NCBI GenBank assembly: GCA_910587835.1
Contig: CAJUNQ010000013.1
Coordinates: forward strand, 1-64,000
From: an uncultured Oscillospiraceae bacterium
GTDB taxonomy: Bacteria > Bacillota > Clostridia > Oscillospirales > Acutalibacteraceae
DNA length: 64,000 bases
Reading direction: 5' to 3'
Below the pieces are notes generated by a model that had not been told where the DNA came from, did no database searches, and worked only from the letters and a program-made list of their open reading frames with translations. Both the position numbers and the translations under genes were made by a program. The number at the start of each line of letters is the position of its first letter. Positions within the stretch are counted from its first letter, which is position 1. Below, piece by piece: positions 25,766 through 35,080 of this stretch.

Positions 25766-26841
25766 CCTCCATTCCTCCCCTCCGCCTGGCGGGCAGACTC
25801 GCCGGCGTTCTGCCTGCGCTTGTACAAAAACTGGTCCGCCACCACCAGCAGGGCCCCGGCGATCACCACCAGATAGTAGGTGAAGAACCGCCAGACCATC
25901 ACAGCCGCGTACAGGTCGTTGTTGACAAAATAGGGCCGCAGAAAGCTGGAGAAGCCGATCTCCTGGGCCCCGGAGGCCCCCGGCATGGGCATAAAGGACA
26001 CCGAGGCCTGCAGCAGGCTCTGGATGGCCACCAGCTCCACATATCCCGCCTGACCGTAGCCAAAGGCCCGGTAGATGAAATAGAGCACGCTCATTTGCAG
26101 AATGAACTGGGGGATGGACAGCAGAATGCCCCAGACCACCGCCTTTTTCTTCTCTTTGAAATCGTCGGTGTAGCTGTCAAAGTCGGCCTGAAATTTGTCA
26201 ATGGTCTCGAGAATATGAAAGCGTTGGGACAGCCTTTGAAACCTGCCTGCCAGAAATTTCACAAACCGGCACAGGGCCCCCAGCACAGGGCGGCAGAACA
26301 TGGACCCGAAAAACACAATAGACCCGCCGTTGATGCACAGCCCCACAATAATGATGGGGAGGACGCCCGGGTTTTCCCGGGAAATTTTGCCATAGAACAG
26401 CAGAAGGCTCACCAGCGAGCACAGCACAAAGGCGCATTGGTAGCAGAAAAATTTCATAATCAGCACTGCCGTGGACAGGCCCACAGGGATTTTATCCCGC
26501 CGGAGATAGGCCGCCTGCATGGGCTGGCCCCCGGTGGAGCTGGGAGTTATGTAGGAGTAATAGATGCCGATAAGGCTGATTTTCATGCTGGTGCTCATGC
26601 GCATGGGGATGTTCTGGCTGCGCATGAGCAGCAGAACCACGCCCCCCTCGAAGAAGAAAAACACCACGCTCACCACCACGGCAATGGTAAGAAAACCGGG
26701 GGTCAGGTGGGTGATGGTGTAAAACACGCTGGCAAACTGGCGGTTGAACACCCCGAACAGCACCACCGCCGCAATGGTGGCAATCATGTACAGCATGGCC
26801 CAGGGTATCTTCTTTTTCTTTTTTTCCGGCTGTTGGTCCAT
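25762..26841 (-). CDS. Flippase-like membrane protein (YbhN/UPF0104, LPG_synthase_TM type)
   Basis: 359 residues from ATG 26841 (AAAGGA upstream). An earlier start at 27018 would add an Arg/Pro-rich leader with no homology and is rejected. It has eight or so membrane spans with the family signature YYSYITPSSTGGQPMQAAYL around residues 93-112 and SVSFMPMPGASGAQEIGF near 300. The family includes the membrane half of MprF and lipid-flippase-like proteins. The substrate is unknown. It is first in a two-gene transcript with the uracil-DNA glycosylase. Confidence 0.88.
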   Translation of the reverse strand: MDQQPEKKKKKIPWAMLYMIATIAAVVLFGVFNRQFASVFYTITHLTPGFLTIAVVVSVVFFFFEGGVVLLLMRSQNIPMRMSTSMKISLIGIYYSYITPSSTGGQPMQAAYLRRDKIPVGLSTAVLIMKFFCYQCAFVLCSLVSLLLFYGKISRENPGVLPIIIVGLCINGGSIVFFGSMFCRPVLGALCRFVKFLAGRFQRLSQRFHILETIDKFQADFDSYTDDFKEKKKAVVWGILLSIPQFILQMSVLYFIYRAFGYGQAGYVELVAIQSLLQASVSFMPMPGASGAQEIGFSSFLRPYFVNNDLYAAVMVWRFFTYYLVVIAGALLVVADQFLYKRRQNAGESARQAEGRNGG

Positions 26842-27054
26842 GGAACACGGTCCTTTCCTGATGTAATCGGTGCGGTCCGCCTCCCGGGGCCGCCGTCCCC
26901 CTGCCTGCGCCTGAGAGCCGGAGGCTTCCCAGCCAGGGGGCTGTGCAGCCGGCCCAAAAACAGAGGGGCGGCGCTGGCTATAAGCATACAGGGGCCCCTT
27001 TACGGTCCCCTTAAGCAAAAGCTTACCATTCTCTTACTTTTTTATGTACTCCCT

Positions 27055-28077
27055 TTAAGAATAGGACATCAGCGGGTTGATGCGCCCATGCTCCCCCCGG
27101 TCCAGCTTGTCGATATATTTAATGGCCCGCCCGGCCCCCAGCACCACGCAGCTGGCCGGGTCGTCAAAGGTCACCACGGGGATTTTCGTCTTCTTCCACA
27201 GCAGGGTGCTCAAGCCGTACAGATTGGCCGAACCCCCGGTAAGGTAGATGCCGTCGGTAAAAATGTCCGCCAGCAGCTCAGGGGGGGTCTGCTCCAGGGT
27301 GGCCTGCACCGTGCGCACAATGGCAATGGCAGGCTCAATCAACGCCTCAATCATCTCGTCCGAGGTCATCACCGTGGTGGTGGGCAGGCCGGTCACCGCG
27401 TCCAGGCCCTTGAGCACATAGGTGCTCAGCTGGCGGCGGGGGTAGGCGCAGCCAATGGCAATTTTGGCGGCCTCGGCCATGCGGTCCCCAATAATCAGGC
27501 TGAATTTGCGGCGGACATACTTGACAATGGCCTCGTTGAAATCATCCCCGGCAATGTGGGTGGAATTGGCAATGGCAATGCCGTTGAGAGAGATGACCGC
27601 CATGTCGGTGGTTCCCTCCCCCACGTCCACAATCATGCAGCCGTGGGGCGCGGAAATATCCACCCCCGCCCCAATGGCCGCGGCCACCGGCTCCTCAATC
27701 AGGCAGACCTTGCGCACCCCGGCGGAGCCGATCGCGTCCACCACAGCCCGCTTCTCCACCTCGGTCACCTCGCAGGGCACACTGACCACCACCCGGGGGG
27801 CAAACAGCCTGCCCCGCCCCACCTGGTGCAGATAGTGGGCAATCAGGTGCTCGGCCAGGGTCAGGTCCGAGATCACGCCGTTGCACAAGGGGTGGGCCAC
27901 CGTGACCCGGTCGGAGGTGCGGCCCAGCATACCATAGGCCTCGGTGCCAATGGCAATAATCTCGTCCGTCATATTGTCCACGGCAATAATGGAGGGCTCG
28001 TTCAAAACGATGCCCTTACCGTCCTGGTAAATTTTGAACCGGGCGGTGCCCAGGTCGATGGCAATGTCGGTGCCCAT
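27055..28077 (-). CDS. mreB: Rod shape-determining protein MreB/Mbl
   Basis: 340 residues from ATG 28077, with AAAGGGG 10 nt upstream (ATG 28101 lacks a site). Actin-like ATPase that forms membrane-associated filaments guiding lateral wall synthesis. Motifs are AIDLGTARFKIY (phosphate 1), MIVDVGEGTTDMAVISL (phosphate 2), IAGDDFNEAIVKY, LTGGSANLYGL (adenosine) and an N-terminal MGTDI. MreC/MreD are not adjacent, so this may be an orphan Mbl/MreBH-type paralogue rather than the main mre-operon copy. It has a strong promoter of its own. Confidence 0.92.
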   Translation of the reverse strand: MGTDIAIDLGTARFKIYQDGKGIVLNEPSIIAVDNMTDEIIAIGTEAYGMLGRTSDRVTVAHPLCNGVISDLTLAEHLIAHYLHQVGRGRLFAPRVVVSVPCEVTEVEKRAVVDAIGSAGVRKVCLIEEPVAAAIGAGVDISAPHGCMIVDVGEGTTDMAVISLNGIAIANSTHIAGDDFNEAIVKYVRRKFSLIIGDRMAEAAKIAIGCAYPRRQLSTYVLKGLDAVTGLPTTTVMTSDEMIEALIEPAIAIVRTVQATLEQTPPELLADIFTDGIYLTGGSANLYGLSTLLWKKTKIPVVTFDDPASCVVLGAGRAIKYIDKLDRGEHGRINPLMSYS

Positions 28078-28117
28078 AGCAAGGCGACCCCTTTCATGCA
28101 AGTGGTATAGTCATTTT

Positions 28118-28146
28118 ATTATAGCACAACTCTTAGTAGGTTTCAA
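28118..28146 (-). promoter_or_regulatory. Promoter for mreB
   Basis: On the minus strand TTGAAA (28141-28146) and TATAAT (28118-28123) with a 17-bp spacer, about 40 nt before the start codon. Confidence 0.8.
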
Positions 28147-28202
28147 CTCCCTGGAACAGATTCCCACGAAAAAGACCCCGGCAGCAGCCAGGGCCTTTCT
28201 CA

Positions 28203-28303
28203 TTATTGGTAAGCCTTGTAAAGGAAGGAGACGATCTCCGCCCGGGTGCACTTGCGGTTGGGGACGGATTGGCCGCCGGCCTCCGCTGCCCACAGCACGG
28301 CCT
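28203..28303 (-). pseudogene. SLH domain remnant, last repeat
   Basis: The minus frame reads AVLWAAEAGGQSVPNRK, then CTRAEIVSFLYKAYQ and TAA at 28203-28205. This is the final part of an S-layer homology repeat, closely like the ending at 8662 (CTRAQIMTFLYHVYQ). Only about 32 codons remain, with no start. Confidence 0.7.
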
Positions 28304-28352
28304 AAAATGGAGAGCTTGCAAAAAGTACACCTTTTGCAAGCTTCCCATTTTT
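28304..28352. terminator. Long hairpin terminator
   Basis: AAAATGG..GAGCTTGCAAAA pairs with TTTTGCAAGC..CCATTTT, followed on the plus strand by eight T residues. No plus-strand gene ends here now; it may be left from a lost gene. Confidence 0.7.
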
Positions 28353-28471
28353 TTTGCAGCAAAAAACTCCCCTTCCGGCCCTTCGCGCCCTGTTTGCTGT
28401 CAGATTGTGTCTGAAAAAAGCAAAAAACCGGTTTCCGCCTATAATAACATGGGCTTTTTTCTTTTGCGCTA

Positions 28472-28500
28472 TTGAAAAAGCCAGACAATTAAGGTAAGAT
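28472..28500 (+). promoter_or_regulatory. Promoter for the 83-residue protein gene
   Basis: TTGAAA at 28472-28477 and TAAGAT at 28495-28500, 17-bp spacer, 30 nt before the start codon. Confidence 0.65.
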
Positions 28501-28530
28501 AATTTCACACTTTCATAGGAGGAATGCTCA

Positions 28531-28782
28531 GTGAACAACGATGAACTTGAAGCCGCAAAGCCCCGCTATTGGAGAGAGTCCAGCCTGGAGGCCGTCCATT
28601 TTTGCCAAAGGCTCCGGCTGGAAAACGGCGTTACGCTGCTCTACGACGACCAGCGAGGATTGGCCGAGGGCAGCGACGGACGCATATATTACGCTGTCTG
28701 CCGGGAGCTGCCAGGGCCTGAGGAGGACATGGAGATTCTCGGGTGGAGCGCGGAGATTGACGAGGAGTTTTTTTTGGAATGA
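28531..28782 (+). CDS. Small acidic protein of unknown function
   Basis: 83 residues from GTG 28531, which has AGGAGG 8 nt upstream. The sequence is acidic, with the pattern LENGVTLLYDDQRGLAEGSD and ends DEEFFLE. I do not recognise a family. Its own promoter, a good RBS and a terminator directly after the stop codon support a real monocistronic gene. Confidence 0.7.
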   Translation: MNNDELEAAKPRYWRESSLEAVHFCQRLRLENGVTLLYDDQRGLAEGSDGRIYYAVCRELPGPEEDMEILGWSAEIDEEFFLE

Positions 28783-28783
28783 G

Positions 28784-28819
28784 AAAAGAGCCCGGACGCA
28801 GCGGCGTCCCGGCTCTTTT
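28784..28819. terminator. Bidirectional terminator
   Basis: AAAAGAGCCCGGACGC pairs with GCGTCCCGGCTCTTTT. It serves the small gene to the left and the kinase gene ending at 28837 on the other strand. Confidence 0.85.
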
Positions 28820-28836
28820 CCTTTGCCTTTGGGGCG

Positions 28837-30528
28837 TCAGTTCTTCTCCCCGCCGCTGCGCCAGGGCAGAATAATCTCCACCACAGAGCGCCCGTCCTGA
28901 TTGTAAAAGCGCAGGCTGTACTCCACGCCGTACATCAGAGACAGCCGCTTGTGGGTGTTGCGCACGCCAATATGCCTCCCGTCCTCCTGGTCCGCGGCTG
29001 TCAGACGGTTCAGGGCCTCCAGGTCCTCGCTGGAAAAGACCGAGCCGCTGCCGGCCACGGTAAAGCGCACCTGGGGGGGCTCCGCGTCTACAGCCTGGGC
29101 CTTAATGGTGACCAGCATCCCCCGGCTGCGGCCGCCGTGCTTTACCGCGTTCTCCACAAAGGTGAGCAGCAGCAGAGGCGGCAGCTCAAAGGCCAGCAGC
29201 CCAGGGGGAATCTCCTCGTCCACCGCGCTCTGGGTGCGAAAGCGGATGTTCTGTATTCCCAGATAGTCCTGAATCGAGGCCAGCTCCTTCTCCAGGGGCA
29301 CGGTAAAGAGGCCGTTTTGAAACAGATAGCGCACATAGTCCGAGAGCTTGAGGCAGAACTCCTGAATGCGCTCAAACTCCTTTTTTTGGGCCATGCCATA
29401 AATCACGCTGAAGGCGTTGACAAAAAAGTGGGGCTTGATTTGCAGCTGAAAATATTCCAGCTGGGTTTTTGCCAGAGAGATTTCCTCCTCATACTGCTCA
29501 ATCTTCAGCTCGTTAATCTGCCCCACCAAAGCGTCAAAGGCAGACATGGCCATTTCCAGCTCGGCAAAGCCCTTGCGCTTGGCGGTGTGCCGCTCAGAGG
29601 CGTAGTCGTTGACATGGCTTTGCAGCCGCTCGAAGGGGGCCTGGATATACCGCTGAAAATAGGTGAGGGTATAGATGGAGAAAACCGCCACAATCAAAAG
29701 GGTAAGGGCAAACAGCCACATCACGGTCAGCCAGGCCTGCTGGGCTGCGCCGGGCTTGTCCGCCACAAGCAGGGTCATGTTCCCGTGGGGCAGCACAAAC
29801 TCTTGCGAATAGCCCTCCCAGTCCTCCTCTGCCGGGTAGGTTTTGCCCCCCTCTGGCGTTACCGGCCTTCGGTTCTGGTCCATCACCAGGTAAAAGCCCT
29901 GGTCAGACAGAGGCACCCCTGACATAAAGGAGAGGGCGGAATCGCAGGGCACCCAGCTGGCCGCCACCGCGCCGTTGAGCTGATAGCTCTGCAGCAGATA
30001 CACGCTGCCGCCGACAATCACCGGCTCCCAGGCAGGGCTTTCTTTGATGTGGGAGCCGGCCTGCAGGCTCTCTTTAATGGCTTTGCGCAGACGGCTGCAC
30101 TCCTCATAGTCAGAGCGCCCGTCGTAGCGGAAGACCTCTGTGCCGTTTTTCAGCTCGTAGAAAAAGAAATTGAAGCTCCCCGCGGGAGAGCGGCCCTGAA
30201 GCTCCAGCCGGTCGCTCAGCTGCCGGGCGGCCACATTTCTTTCGTGAACGTCCTCCGCGCTAAGCACCTTCTGCACCTCCTCGTTGCTCAGCAGCAGCTC
30301 GGTCAGGCTCAGGTTCACGGCGGAGAGGGCGCCGTCCAGCCGGCTCAGCTGCTCCTCCACCGCGTAGACGGTCCGGCCCCACTGGTATTCCCGTGAGCTG
30401 TGCAGCGCGGCCGCCAGCCCGGCCAGGCTCACCGCCAGAACCAACAAAAACAGAGACAGCAGCCACAGCAGAATCTTCCGCAGGGCCGGCCTGGGCCCGC
30501 GCCCCCTCTTTTGCTCACCCACACGCAT
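28837..30528 (-). CDS. YesM-type sensor histidine kinase
   Basis: 563 residues from ATG 30528. Order: membrane span at about 21-43 (LLSLFLLVLAVSLAGLAAAL), extracytoplasmic sensor to about 270, second span, HAMP-like linker, His_kinase block with the phospho-His in IKPHFFVNAFSV, then HATPase motifs TFVENAVKHG and HIGVRNTHKR. The N-box is intact, but the usual DNG of the next motif reads VAGSGSVF, so the G1 Asp is replaced. Its likely partner is the YesN regulator at 35081, on the far side of the LplABC operon. It probably senses sugars for that importer. ATP binding may be weakened. Confidence 0.85.
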   Translation of the reverse strand: MRVGEQKRGRGPRPALRKILLWLLSLFLLVLAVSLAGLAAALHSSREYQWGRTVYAVEEQLSRLDGALSAVNLSLTELLLSNEEVQKVLSAEDVHERNVAARQLSDRLELQGRSPAGSFNFFFYELKNGTEVFRYDGRSDYEECSRLRKAIKESLQAGSHIKESPAWEPVIVGGSVYLLQSYQLNGAVAASWVPCDSALSFMSGVPLSDQGFYLVMDQNRRPVTPEGGKTYPAEEDWEGYSQEFVLPHGNMTLLVADKPGAAQQAWLTVMWLFALTLLIVAVFSIYTLTYFQRYIQAPFERLQSHVNDYASERHTAKRKGFAELEMAMSAFDALVGQINELKIEQYEEEISLAKTQLEYFQLQIKPHFFVNAFSVIYGMAQKKEFERIQEFCLKLSDYVRYLFQNGLFTVPLEKELASIQDYLGIQNIRFRTQSAVDEEIPPGLLAFELPPLLLLTFVENAVKHGGRSRGMLVTIKAQAVDAEPPQVRFTVAGSGSVFSSEDLEALNRLTAADQEDGRHIGVRNTHKRLSLMYGVEYSLRFYNQDGRSVVEIILPWRSGGEKN

Positions 30529-30603
30529 TCCTCCTTGGGTTCAGCTGAAAATATTATAACCAAAAGCCCGTTCTCTGACGAGGGGTAAACCGCAAGATGT
30601 CCG

Positions 30604-30676
30604 ATTTGTGATAATTTGTGTACCGTTTCCTTATATTTCCCGGGGCACAAAATCTGGTATGATTATTATCACAAAT
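30604..30676. promoter_or_regulatory. Paired 12-bp inverted operator sites before lplA
   Basis: ATTTGTGATAAT at 30604-30615 and its exact complement at 30665-30676, 49 bp apart. A TATGAT -10-like box lies at 30658-30663, with no good -35 box, which suggests activator-dependent transcription. The sites lie between the divergent kinase and lplA genes, and AraC-type YesN or another sugar regulator could bind them. Confidence 0.55.
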
Positions 30677-30734
30677 AACCGGCGCGGCCCGCTGACCAAT
30701 GCGGCCCACTGCCGGAATTTATGGAGGTATGTAT

Positions 30735-32321
30735 ATGAAAGCCAAAAAGATCATCAGCCTTTTGCTGGCTCTGGCCCTGGCAGCGTCCCTGTTCGCCGGG
30801 TGCGGCGGAGACGGCAAGGACAGCTCCAGCCAGGCCCCTGCCAGCAGCAGCGGCGAGAGCCAGGCCGGCAGCGACGCCGGAGACGCCAGCTCCCAGGGGG
30901 GCGAGGCCGAAGGCACGGGCAAGGTAGACGGCGGCGGCTATGAGGTGAACTACCTTTACATGATCGCCCAGGAGGGCCCCAACCAGAACAAGGTGAACGA
31001 GGCCATCAACGAGCTGGCCCAGAAGGAGCTGAACATGAAGGTGAACGTCATCCCCATGACCTGGGGCACCTACAACTCTCAGATCTCCATGATGCTGGCC
31101 GCGGGCGAGGCGCTGGACATCTTCCCCGCCTTCTCGGGCAACTTCTCCACCTACATTCAGTCTCAGTATGTGGTGGACATGTCTCAGTATCTGGACGACC
31201 TGAAGGACGCCCAGCAGGTGCTGGGCGAGGACTTCAACTGCGGCTACATCGGCGACTTCCTCATCGGCCTGGGCCAGATGAAGGAGCGGGGCTACCCCAC
31301 GGGCCTGGTGGTGCGCAAGGACATTTTTGACGAGCTGGGCTATAAGGTAGAGGACTTCAACGTCACCGTTGAGGACTACTCCTCCTTTGACCAGCTGGGC
31401 GAGATGTTTGAAAAGGTAAAGGCCGCCCACCCCGAGATGGTCTGCCTGGACGGCACCTCTATCATGGCCCTGCAGACCATTGACTGGTTTGACAACCTGG
31501 GCGACAACTTCGGCGTGCTGGAAAACTACGGCCAGACCACCACCATCACCAACTGGTTTGAGTCTGAGCAGTATAAAAACTTCTGCCACATTGGCAGCGA
31601 CTGGTTCAAAAAGGGCTACTCCTCTCAGGATATTGCCGTGAACTCCGACTCCGGCGAAATCAAGATGAAGGCGGGCAACTGCTTCTCCTTCATCACCGCC
31701 ATCAAGCCCAACACCGACGTTGAGAAGAAGGCTCAGACCGGCTACGAGGTGGCGGTCATTCCCGTGGGCGGCAACTGCGCCAAAAGCACCTCTGCGGTCA
31801 CCTCCGCCATGCTCTCTGTGGCCAACTCTGCCCAGGACCCCCAGAAGGCCGTGCAGTTCATGAACTGGACCTATGTGAGCCAGGAGTTCAACGACCTGAT
31901 CAACTGGGGCATTCAGGGCGAGGACTGGGTGCTGACCGAGGACAACCTGGCAGCCTATCCCGAAGGGGTGGACGCCTCCAGCGTGAGCTATCACAACGAC
32001 ATGGGCTATATCTATCCCAACCAGTTCGCGGGCCATCCCTGGGAGGGCAACCCGGTGGACATCTGGGAGCAGTATGAGAAGTATAACAGCGAGATGATGA
32101 CCTCTAAGGCCTACGGCTTCACCTTTGACTCCACCCCCGTAACCACCGAGGAGGCCCAGCTGGCCTCGGTGTACGAGCAGTACTCTAAGGACCTGGCCTT
32201 TGGCGTGGTGGATGTGGACAGCAAGCTCAAGGAGTTTAACGACGCCTTGTACGCCGCCGGCCTGCAGAAGGTGATGGACGAGAAGCAGCGTCAGCTGGAC
32301 GAGTGGCTGGCCGCCCAATAA
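30735..32321 (+). CDS. Sugar-binding lipoprotein of an LplABC importer
   Basis: 528 residues from ATG 30735 (GGAGG at 7 nt). A lipoprotein signal peptide ends in LFAGC (Cys near residue 20), followed by a Ser/Gly linker to about 65 and an extracellular solute-binding family 1 domain of the LplA type. It captures oligosaccharides outside the cell and delivers them to the LplB/LplC pair encoded next. The substrate is unknown; the downstream acyl esterase suggests esterified plant glycans. It is the first gene of a four-gene operon. Confidence 0.92.
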   Translation: MKAKKIISLLLALALAASLFAGCGGDGKDSSSQAPASSSGESQAGSDAGDASSQGGEAEGTGKVDGGGYEVNYLYMIAQEGPNQNKVNEAINELAQKELNMKVNVIPMTWGTYNSQISMMLAAGEALDIFPAFSGNFSTYIQSQYVVDMSQYLDDLKDAQQVLGEDFNCGYIGDFLIGLGQMKERGYPTGLVVRKDIFDELGYKVEDFNVTVEDYSSFDQLGEMFEKVKAAHPEMVCLDGTSIMALQTIDWFDNLGDNFGVLENYGQTTTITNWFESEQYKNFCHIGSDWFKKGYSSQDIAVNSDSGEIKMKAGNCFSFITAIKPNTDVEKKAQTGYEVAVIPVGGNCAKSTSAVTSAMLSVANSAQDPQKAVQFMNWTYVSQEFNDLINWGIQGEDWVLTEDNLAAYPEGVDASSVSYHNDMGYIYPNQFAGHPWEGNPVDIWEQYEKYNSEMMTSKAYGFTFDSTPVTTEEAQLASVYEQYSKDLAFGVVDVDSKLKEFNDALYAAGLQKVMDEKQRQLDEWLAAQ

Positions 32322-32355
32322 GCCCGCCCAAAAGCCTTGCGCAAGGAGGATGGAT

Positions 32356-33282
32356 ATGGAAAAAAAGAAGCTGAGCTTTACCCGGTTCAAGCAGTTCATC
32401 CCGCTCTATCTGATGCTTCTGCCCGGGGCGCTGTACCTGTTCATCAACAACTATATCCCCATGGCGGGCATTGTGGTGGCCTTTAAAGCCTACAATGTCA
32501 ACGACGGGCTGTTTTTCAGCCCCTGGTCCGGCCTGAAGAACTTTGAATATCTGTTTACCACCAACGAGGCCGGCGTCATTATCCGCAACACCCTGCTCTA
32601 CAATGTGGCGTTCATCATTGTCAACATGGTGATGGGCATTATACTGGCCATCTTCATCTCAGACGTGGTGAACAGCCGGCTGAAAAAGCTGTATCAAAGC
32701 TCCATTCTGCTGCCCTTCCTCATCTCCATTGTGGTGGTCAGCTACATTGTGTTCGCCCTGCTGAGCCACGAGAACGGGATGCTGAACAAGAGCCTGCTGC
32801 CCCTGTTCGGCCAAGAGCCTGTGCAGTGGTATAACGACACCACCTGGTGGCCCCTGATTCTCATTGTCACCAACTGCTGGAAGGGCGTGGGCTACGGCAC
32901 CCTCATCTACATCGCGGCCATCGCCGGCATTGACCAGAGCTTTTACGAGGCGGCCGAGCTGGACGGGGCCAGCAAGTGGCAGCAGATCACCCAGATCACC
33001 CTGCCCTGCCTGATCCCCTCTATCATCACCCTGCTCATTATGAACATCGGCCGCATTTTCTATTCCGACTTCGGCCTGTTCTATCAGGTGCCCCAGAACT
33101 CCGGCTCTTTGTATGAGGTGACCAACACCATCGACACCTATGTATACCGGGCGCTGATGAGCTCGGGCGGCATTGGCCGGTCCTCGGCAGCAGGCCTTTT
33201 GCAGTCTGTGGTGGGCTTCACGCTGGTGATGCTCTCCAACTTCATTGTCCGCAAGGCCAGCGCCGAGAACGCGATATTTTAA
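32356..33282 (+). CDS. LplB-type sugar ABC permease
   Basis: 308 residues from ATG 32356, with AAGGAGG 6 nt upstream (ATG 32350 would overlap it). Six membrane spans; first span YLMLLPGALYLFINNYIP; ATPase-contact loop YEAAELDGASKWQQITQITLP near residue 200. Ends in KASAENAIF, the usual family tail. Pairs with the next gene. Confidence 0.92.
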   Translation: MEKKKLSFTRFKQFIPLYLMLLPGALYLFINNYIPMAGIVVAFKAYNVNDGLFFSPWSGLKNFEYLFTTNEAGVIIRNTLLYNVAFIIVNMVMGIILAIFISDVVNSRLKKLYQSSILLPFLISIVVVSYIVFALLSHENGMLNKSLLPLFGQEPVQWYNDTTWWPLILIVTNCWKGVGYGTLIYIAAIAGIDQSFYEAAELDGASKWQQITQITLPCLIPSIITLLIMNIGRIFYSDFGLFYQVPQNSGSLYEVTNTIDTYVYRALMSSGGIGRSSAAGLLQSVVGFTLVMLSNFIVRKASAENAIF

Positions 33283-33296
33283 GGAGGCGGGAAAAC

Positions 33297-34184
33297 ATGA
33301 TTATGTCAAAGGGCCGCAAGGCCTATCAAGTGGTGATCAACATCATCCTGCTCCTGGTGTCTCTGTGCATGATTCTGCCCCTGCTGCTGCTGTTCATGTC
33401 CTCCATCACCGAGGAGAACACCCTGGTGGTCAACGGCTATTCCTTCTTCCCTGCCCAGCTCAGCGCGGGAGCCTATGAGTACATTCTGCAGAACGCCGCC
33501 ACGGTGTTCCGGGCCTACGGCATCACCGTGCTGGTGACCGTCATCGGCACTGCGGGCAGCATCATCCTGTCCTCGCTGATGGCCTTCCCCCTCTCCCTCA
33601 AGGAGCTGCCCGGCCGGCGGGTGATCACCTTTTATGTGTTCTTCACCATGCTGTTCTCCGGCGGGCTGGTCCCCTCCTACATCATGTGGACCACGGTGTT
33701 CGGCATTCGCAACAGCCTGTGGGCCTACATCTTCCCCAACTTTCTGCTGGGGGCCTTCAATGTCATTCTGGTGCGCACCTTCTTCACCACAAGCATTCCC
33801 ACCGACATTTATGAGGCCGCCAACATTGACGGGGCGGGCTATATGACCATCTACTGGAAGATTGTGCTGCCCCTGGGCAAGCCCATTCTGGTGACCATCG
33901 GCCTGTTCACCGGCCTGACCTACTGGAACGACTGGACCAACGGCCTGTACTACATCAACAAGTCCAACATGTTCAGCATTCAGACCCTTCTCAACCGGAT
34001 GATTCAGGACATTCAGGCCCTGGCGGCCCATTCCACCGCCAACTCCGGCACCCTGATGCAGATTCCTCAGGTGTCCATCCGCATGGCCATTGCCTTTGTG
34101 GCCATTCTGCCCATTCTGCTGGTGTATCCCTTTTTGCAAAAGTATTTCGCCAGCGGCATCATGCTGGGCGCCGTGAAGGGCTGA
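33297..34184 (+). CDS. LplC-type sugar ABC permease
   Basis: 295 residues from ATG 33297 (AAGGAGG at 9 nt). Six spans; EAA loop YEAANIDGAGYMTIYWKIVLP; C-terminus YFASGIMLGAVKG, a conserved family end. It is the intact counterpart that shows what the truncated copy at 2635 has lost. No ATPase gene lies in this operon. Confidence 0.92.
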   Translation: MIMSKGRKAYQVVINIILLLVSLCMILPLLLLFMSSITEENTLVVNGYSFFPAQLSAGAYEYILQNAATVFRAYGITVLVTVIGTAGSIILSSLMAFPLSLKELPGRRVITFYVFFTMLFSGGLVPSYIMWTTVFGIRNSLWAYIFPNFLLGAFNVILVRTFFTTSIPTDIYEAANIDGAGYMTIYWKIVLPLGKPILVTIGLFTGLTYWNDWTNGLYYINKSNMFSIQTLLNRMIQDIQALAAHSTANSGTLMQIPQVSIRMAIAFVAILPILLVYPFLQKYFASGIMLGAVKG

Positions 34185-34206
34185 AATCATTACGGAGGTC
34201 AAGAAA

Positions 34207-35013
34207 ATGGCAAAATTCACCTGCAATTTTATCTCCTATACCCTCAAGCGCACGGTGGACATCACCGTCATCGTGCCCACTGTCACCATACCCGAGTCCA
34301 TGGGCATGACCGGAGGCGCGCCCTGCCGCCACACCCCGGCGGAGAAGTTCCCGGCGCTGTACCTGCTGCACGGCATGGGCAACAACCATGCCACCTGGAC
34401 CGGCTACACCAATGTGGAGCTGTTTGCCGAGGAGCGGCAGATTGCGGTGGTGAATCTCTCCGCCGAAAACAAGAGCTATGTCAACCTGTGCGGCGACGAC
34501 TTCTTCACCTTTGTCTCAGAGGAGCTGCCGGACTTTGTGTGCGGCATGTTCCCGGTTGCCAGAGAGCCGGAGCACACCTATATTGCGGGGCTCTCTATGG
34601 GCGGCTACGGCGCCCTGGTCCATGCCCTGAACCACCCGGAGCGGTTCAAGGCCTTTGGGGCTTTCTCGGCGGCAGTGCAGCTGAACCCGGCGGCCCTGGT
34701 CTCCGGCGGGGCGGACGCTACCCAGCAGAAGCCCGCCGACCCGGCCCTGGACCCCCTCTCTCTGGCGGAGAAGCTGGCCGGAGAGGGCAAAGCCTTCCCC
34801 AAGGCCTACATTGCCTGCGGGGCCAAGGACTTTCTGTTTGAGGCCAATGTGGCCTTCCGGGACCAGCTGCAAAAGCTGGGCGCGGACCTGACCTGGGACG
34901 AGCACCCGGACTATGGCCACGAGTGGCGGTTCTGGAACCTGGAAATCGAGAGGTTCCTGGACTGGCTGCCCCGGACCGACGGCTATGCCAAGGCCGGAAA
35001 AAGGCAGATTTAG
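34207..35013 (+). CDS. Esterase of the EstA/CE1-like alpha/beta hydrolase family
   Basis: 268 residues from ATG 34207 (GGAGG upstream). Serine esterase with oxyanion region YLLHGMGNNHATW, nucleophile GLSMGGYGALVHAL, likely Asp in CGAKDFLF and His in YGHEWRFW. No signal peptide, so it de-acylates sugars after import. Related proteins include tributyrin, acetyl and feruloyl esterases. As the last gene of the LplABC operon it probably removes acyl groups from the imported oligosaccharide. Confidence 0.85.
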   Translation: MAKFTCNFISYTLKRTVDITVIVPTVTIPESMGMTGGAPCRHTPAEKFPALYLLHGMGNNHATWTGYTNVELFAEERQIAVVNLSAENKSYVNLCGDDFFTFVSEELPDFVCGMFPVAREPEHTYIAGLSMGGYGALVHALNHPERFKAFGAFSAAVQLNPAALVSGGADATQQKPADPALDPLSLAEKLAGEGKAFPKAYIACGAKDFLFEANVAFRDQLQKLGADLTWDEHPDYGHEWRFWNLEIERFLDWLPRTDGYAKAGKRQI

Positions 35014-35041
35014 CGAAAAGGAAACCAAGAAAAAATCCGAG

Positions 35042-35078
35042 AAAGGGCAGGCCCTCCCAAAGGGGGCCTGCCCCTTTC
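35042..35078. terminator. Bidirectional terminator
   Basis: AAAGGGGCAGGC-type arms (GGGCAGGCCC and GGGCCTGCCC, with flanking A and T runs) between the convergent esterase and regulator genes. Confidence 0.8.
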
Positions 35079-35080
35079 CC

